Shown piece by piece: positions 10,817-17,105 of a DNA stretch of 20,000 nt. Below the pieces are notes generated by a model. It made no database searches and was not told the origin of the DNA. It was given only the letters and a program-made list of their open reading frames with translations. The position numbers and the translations under genes were made by a program. Each line of letters begins with the position of its first letter. Position 1 is the first letter of the stretch. Source of the DNA: Glandiceps talaboti (lineage: Eukaryota; Hemichordata; Enteropneusta; Spengelidae); the NCBI RefSeq assembly GCF_964340395.1, contig NC_135555.1, positions 23,607,725 to 23,627,724 of the forward strand, read 5' to 3'.

Positions 10817-10936
10817 TTAATACGTATATCTTTCATCTTCGGCCTCGTTTCCATAAGCAGCAACTACATTGTCGCAGTAATTATTCGTGTATGACGTCAC
10901 ACTCAGTTCTAAGTTGTGACCTTGTGCACGTTTTGC
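10817..10936 (-). CDS. VWDE-like gene, terminal exon (cytoplasmic tail)
   Basis: 39 codons plus TAA at 10819-10817. Starts AKRAQGHNLELSVTSYTNNY and ends AAYGNEAEDERYTY. Five tyrosines lie in 39 residues, two in Y-x-N contexts (YTN, YGN). The acceptor is an excellent TTTTTTTCTTTCTAG and phase 0 matches the micro-exon. Confidence 0.85.
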   Translation of the reverse strand, partial: AKRAQGHNLELSVTSYTNNYCDNVVAAYGNEAEDERYTY

Positions 10937-11426
10937 CTAGAAAGAAAAAAACAACACAATTACAGGACAGCTCTCACGATTAATTATTTACAACCAAAAT
11001 TATACCAAAATTACAGTTTATCCTCAAAACGTAGAATGAAAACATTTATACTTACATCATATTGCTTTTTCTTTTCCCTTCTCAATAAAACCACTCCTAA
11101 AATAAAGACAAAGCAGTGCATAGTAGTACATCATTAATAGTGACTATACTCTGTTTTCATCTAAAGTTACGTACCTTTATAATGAAAATGTTCGAGGGTG
11201 AGCATCGTATGTGCATTGCATGATGGGTAGGCATTAAACCTGACTTGAATCAGGAATTATATTTTAACTGGCAATAAATTATTGGGATGTGTATACGCAA
11301 ATTGATGTATAATAGTCTGCCACGAGATATGAAGTCAGGTTTGGGTCTGTGCTCTATGTCTCTGTCTGTCTGTCTGTCTGTCTTTCTGTCTGTCTCTCTG
11401 TCTGTTTCTCTGTATGCCTGCCTGCC

Positions 11427-11459
<33 letters not shown>

Positions 11460-12225
11460 CAAAATGTATTTTACTTACCAAAGATAAAGGCAAATACAAA
11501 GAGCGCCAAAACAATTCCGATGATGGACACATACTGTAATTTAAAAACAAAATGTTACAATATGAGTAAACGTTGTCATTGCAAATAGATACTTCATGAA
11601 CATATCAGCAGTGTAGTATTATCGTTCATATTGGTTTTGTAGTCCATATCTTTAGTTACATGGGTTTGTAAGGCAACAGATAGAGTAAACACTTACCATA
11701 TGTCTTAAGCCTGAATCTTCTGGAGTTACTGTAACCGTTGTTGTAATACCCGATGTGATTGGAGTAGGGATAGAAGCTATGCAGTAGTAAACAATTTGAA
11801 ACAAAAAAAAAGATGAAAAAAGATATTATGCTGTAATTAAAAACCAATGTCTACATAACTGGAATGTACCTATATTCAGTTAAGAACGAAATGAACACAC
11901 ATATCAATGTTTGTGCTTCTTTTGCTCTTCCATCTTTCAATATTTTGTCACATTAAACAGAATTATCAGCTGGTTTTATATCAGCTTAAGGGTGCAAGTG
12001 GTTGCAACAGACAGCGCCATCAACGAATGGAATCCTCAAGATCTAGAAATACCTCGTAGTTGTTATTACTTACTTGTATCTAATGGAATCAAAGTCCAAT
12101 TGTATTCATCTCTGTTATCATCACACATCAATTGTGGATTGTCAGGATTAATGGCATTACTCTGAACACAGTAACCATCAATTAGACACGAGTCATTCTG
12201 AAAACAATATACAAATACATATACT

Positions 12226-12322
<97 letters not shown>

Positions 12323-15283
12323 AAGAGAGAGAGAGGGGGGGAGGGAGAGAGGGATCCGGAGGGGGGGGAGGGAGGGATGGACTGACTATAGAGAGCTAGA
12401 CAGACTTGCGATTTAACGGATGTGAAATCTGCCACAGCAAGTGGGATAAACCATTATAAATTTTATAAATAAGGGACATGATTATTATCTTCAAAGGCGA
12501 ATGGAATAAACACCATAATGTTAAATGGGACGCCATTTAATTTTGTCCATACAAAAATTACCTTTTTCACACAATTCCCAGTTGAATTACATTGTACACA
12601 GACAGAGTCGTAAACAGTAAACAACAGCTCATCGCTGAATATAATACCATCGTTGCTAACGGATACAATGGTGTATTCCACTGGTAGGTCTAAGGATGTC
12701 TCGTCTATTTTCGGTGCATATATTACGAGTCCTGGTGATGGTACAAGGCAAGCCACTTCTGCAAAACTTAGCAACACTGCTTCGGCATATACAAACTGTC
12801 ATTTCCTCTCATCTACATTAAAAGTACAGTATGTGTTATATTGTGTTAGCGCCATCAATATCAAAAGTATAGAAATTTTAATTTCTATACTTTACAAAAA
12901 ATAAATTGTTTAAACTGAAAATATGAAAATAATAATATTTATTATCTTTATAATGTTCCCAACGTGTTACAATGCTACAAGCACGGGGGACCTATTACGA
13001 GTGAAATACATTTTAGTTAGATATACACAGATCTGAACTACTGCACAAACTCGAAGACAACCATAATGAAGGAGATACTGACATACAGATCTACAAAGTC
13101 AATCCCCCCCCCCCACACCCCTTTTCCAAATTAAGGGTTTACTGAGTATTGAAATTTTGAACAATATACATGCCATTGGCATAATGTGATACTCCGAGAA
13201 CTTCCGACTGCGAACTGTCGGTCTTGTTCACACTGTGTTAGAAGCCACTGTTTATTATGATCACGTCACTTGTGACGGAGAATGCTTCGATGGATCTTAG
13301 GGATCAAACGGGTTAACTGTTCCTTACTGTAACGTATTGACCACACCTATAGGGTTTTAGAATGGAATGCGACAGTTTAAGACTTGAACTGAATTGTATA
13401 TGGAATTTAAAAACATTAGTGTAATTATAAAATCTATACAAACTTACATGTAAAGTTACCTATAGTAGTTCACATGCTAATAATTACCTCAGTAGTTTGT
13501 ATTTGACACGTCAGATTGCTTGAACCCAAAAAATTGCTCCCAATCACAAAAACTGTTTCGCACGGTTTAACTCTGGCGTCACAAAGACCCTGGTGTCTCA
13601 AGCAGCTAGCCTGTGGTGGTTGATTGGCGTTGACAGAGCAATCACTGCCGATGTAACCATGGTAACAGTGACACTGGTTATCGACACAATCACCTTTGAA
13701 ACTACACTGACTGGGGCAGATAACAGAGACTACATCAGATGGGGGTACTAAATCACCATTCTCATCTTCCTCATAAAGAGAAGTGTTCCTTGTTGCCATG
13801 TCAACGCAGGAAAATGCAAGACTTTCCACAGCTGCAGCAACAAACGACTTATCGTCTGTAACCTAAAGAAGTGTAAAAGAACGAAATGCAACTCAGGTTT
13901 ATTTGATATTCTCATTAATGGCTTACGTATGTGTCGATCAGCTGAATATAATGCATATATCAACATAATATAACATGATATAACATAGATATCCACCTAT
14001 CTACCCACACAACCACACCCATCTATACACCAACCCACCCATCTATCTACGCACACACCCACACACCAATCCATCTATCTACCTGCCTACACAACGTTTC
14101 AATTTAGTATGTGGTTGTTATAAGTACATATCATGCCAATCGCAATGTCCAGTATTTCAACAATGTACAACTATTCGACAAAAAAATGGCTGTGCATGAA
14201 ATTGCTTTTGTTTCATGTTATCTCCAAAACTGTCTATTCACCTTCTTAGTGACGTTGGCGAATATAGTTTTCATATTTCACCAGGTAGCCGTATCGAGAT
14301 AGTCGCTCACAATTTGTGTACCGTGATAGTATTATCGATAGGAAAACGTTTCGCCACAAAACTAAGGGACTGACATTAATTAGGGGAGCGGGCAAGTGAT
14401 TGTGTTAAAAGGGTTGATCCTCCCCACGCCCTGGCACGAAAATGACAGACCCACCCCTCCCCTGTCATTGGAATATGTTTGACAAAAATGTCTTTGGACA
14501 AAAATAATGACCCTCCCCAACCACGTACATAGAAAACCGTGACTCCCCTCCCCAGGTGACCACCACCGTCGGCCCCGTCGCCTATAATTTGTCGCCACTC
14601 ACTACACTTACCTGGATATCTGTCATACATTCTGCAATATACGGGGAGGGATCTAAATCAACAAGATCAAGGCATGAAGCAGTGAATGATTCATTCATCA
14701 TTACACCGGCACAGAATTTAAAAGCATCGTCTTCAGTTATACCACTAGGTGTAGGCCATTCTGGAATACTTGGTTCAAAATTAGGATCGTACTCAAAATC
14801 ATAAGAATAGTCTTCTCTGTAGTCGTCATATATGCTTCTGTCTGTTGAGTGTATGTTTTGAAAGTCATGTACGACACTCATTTCAGTCGATGGTATTGGT
14901 GTCGGTGCAAAGCAGGGATTTTCAATTACGTGTGGAGAGTTAGGAGCATAAATGTGTGTCTTGTCAGTTCCAATACGGTTCTGTTCAAGGTGTGTAGTAA
15001 AGTCACAACAAATAAGATTGTCGTCATCTACTGTAGAATCTGGACAAACACAGGACTGGCTATAGAAAACGTCATCCTCGCCGATAGACGAGTTCTTGAA
15101 ATCTGTGAACAGATTTTCTCCATCTTGCACCCTGATATGAAAGAGAACGTTTGTCATGTTTTTAGAGCGTATTTTTTGTTTATAGAATGTCTCTATGTCA
15201 TGGTCTCTATTTTCACATATTTTAATTTTACGTACTTCAACCTTTTTACCTCCCTTGAGTGTTATATTATCCTTGAGTGTGAG

Positions 15284-15337
<54 letters not shown>

Positions 15338-16126
15338 CGTGTGAGTCTGTTGACGCGATATCTAAAAAAACACTGCATCAATTCTAGTGAAACGTGACAT
15401 CATCCTTTATGATAACAACAACAAGAAGCAAACGTAATTTGTTACATAGATCAACCATAATAATGCGCACCTCTCCTAGGAAGTTTGTCCACATTTGATC
15501 AAATTCTCGTTACTTTTGATGTTACATATCGACCTTCCTTATGGAGTAATGTATGCATAAATGATTGATTTTCGGCAGTTAAGATGTACAGGAAGAATGC
15601 AAGCTCCAGAATTTATATAACGTGGTGTATTCATTGATGACAATAGAGTGCACGTTTTATTTTAGTTTTGATAGTAATACGGTATTTGCATAATTATTTA
15701 TTTTTCATAATTAGACCATATTTTGGAATGAAAGCTTCAAATTTCATATATTTTGGTAAATCAAGGCTTGATCATGTAGTATTTACTTTTACTTTTAATG
15801 CGACATTTGCATAATTAATGACTTTTCGATAATTAGTCAATATGTTCAAATTTCGTATAGTTTCATATAATTAATTTCACGATTATGGGGTACATCATGT
15901 ATAATATCTATAACCCAGAATTTCTCATTCCAACAATGTGTGTAAGACCAAAAACCCACGGTATTGTCCTTACGGGAGGCATTCAGTTTAAATCTGTCAT
16001 TCATACTTCTCTCTCTCAATTCCTGCTCTCCCCTCAATGTGAGCGCGAACGAATGTATAAATTATGAAATCAAACTCATAATCATAAATGTTGTAAAAAC
16101 AGTCAAGTTGACATACCCATTCACGC

Positions 16127-16171
<45 letters not shown>

Positions 16172-17072
16172 CTCATAGGCACACAGACACACTTATAAAC
16201 TCATCCACTAAATAATGCACTCATCCATCATCCCACCAGTCTATCTACAACAACAGCAACTCACTCACTCACTCACCCCCACCCACACATTCACCCACTC
16301 GTTCACTAAATCAATCGATCACTCACTCACTCAGTCACCCACCCATCCATCCATCCACCCACCCACGTTTTTCTTTCCACAGTGTTACCTGTATATATTG
16401 AACACTGATTGTAGTGACTTGCAAGCCCGTTGGGCTGAGTAATTCCTTGTTTCAACTTGTTTTGTTACTATTATGTGATTACATGTCACTCTAATAAACA
16501 TATCTCATTTTTGTTTGTTTAATATAGTTATTAAGTTTGATAGTTTGAAGTTTAATAGCTACTTTAGTCATTGAGTGAATTCCTGTATTATGTTAACAAT
16601 ACGTGATATTGTCGAATCTTGAATGGAAATCATGTTTACGGAGACAAACTACTCACAATGTTTTAAGTTTCTTCGGAGACATGTACATGTGCAAGAGTAT
16701 CTTGAACTTTTGGCATGCGTTCAGATTTTAATTATTCATTATTCATTTTACTATAATCATTGTAGGATTTGAATTTAAAAATAGAAACTAATATACAATT
16801 ATTAGAAAAGAGCATGCGCAATAAACGCTAAGGAAGAACGAGAATTCTGACTGACATGGATCTGGATAACTAGATTTGAATTGGATTTAGGGTGGAACAC
16901 ATGAAAACTGCCAAAAGCTAGTCTAAGATCTAGACTTCTGAGAAGTAACCTTGGCTTAACAAAAGTTGACGGTGAAATCAATTAATTCGCGTAACGTTGA
17001 TTGCGCCCGGTACCTCTGGTAACAATACCATACGGCATGGACAGTTTTTCTTCTTCTCGTTTTTGAAGTTTC

Positions 17073-17105
<33 letters not shown>

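Larger units (their letters stand above)
10937..11478 (-). other. Last introns of the VWDE-like gene and their repeat
   Basis: Introns 11055-10937 and 11478-11097, split by the 41-nt exon. The larger intron holds the (CAGA)n tract. No other exon fits the phases. Confidence 0.7.

Noticed and set aside
10887-10900. TGACGTCA (CRE) motif
   Set aside because: It lies within the coding sequence of the terminal exon, so it is probably coincidental.
10720-11137. Plus-strand ORFs over the terminal exons
   Set aside because: Antisense shadows of the minus-strand exons and their introns; no homology recognised.
11175-11239. Possible exon LMPTHHAMHIRC... with good GT/AG borders
   Set aside because: It would leave phase 0, which is incompatible with the following 41-nt exon (needs phase 1 entry), and its sequence is not tail-like.
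11250-11356. Possible tail exon EHRPKPDFISRGRLLYIN
   Set aside because: The phase fits the transmembrane exon, but the acceptor lacks a pyrimidine tract (it is in CAGA repeats). The 41-nt exon at 11056-11096 with strong sites and RREKKK is far better.
11287-11588. Plus-strand ORFs rich in Ser-Val-Cys-Leu
   Set aside because: Translations of the (CTGT)n microsatellite.
12653-12904. Plus-strand ORF opposite the IPT-like exon
   Set aside because: Shadow of the minus-strand coding exon; no protein features.
14849-15397. 182-codon plus-strand ORF
   Set aside because: It is the antisense of the 520-nt VWDE-like exon followed by the (GT)n run; no domain.
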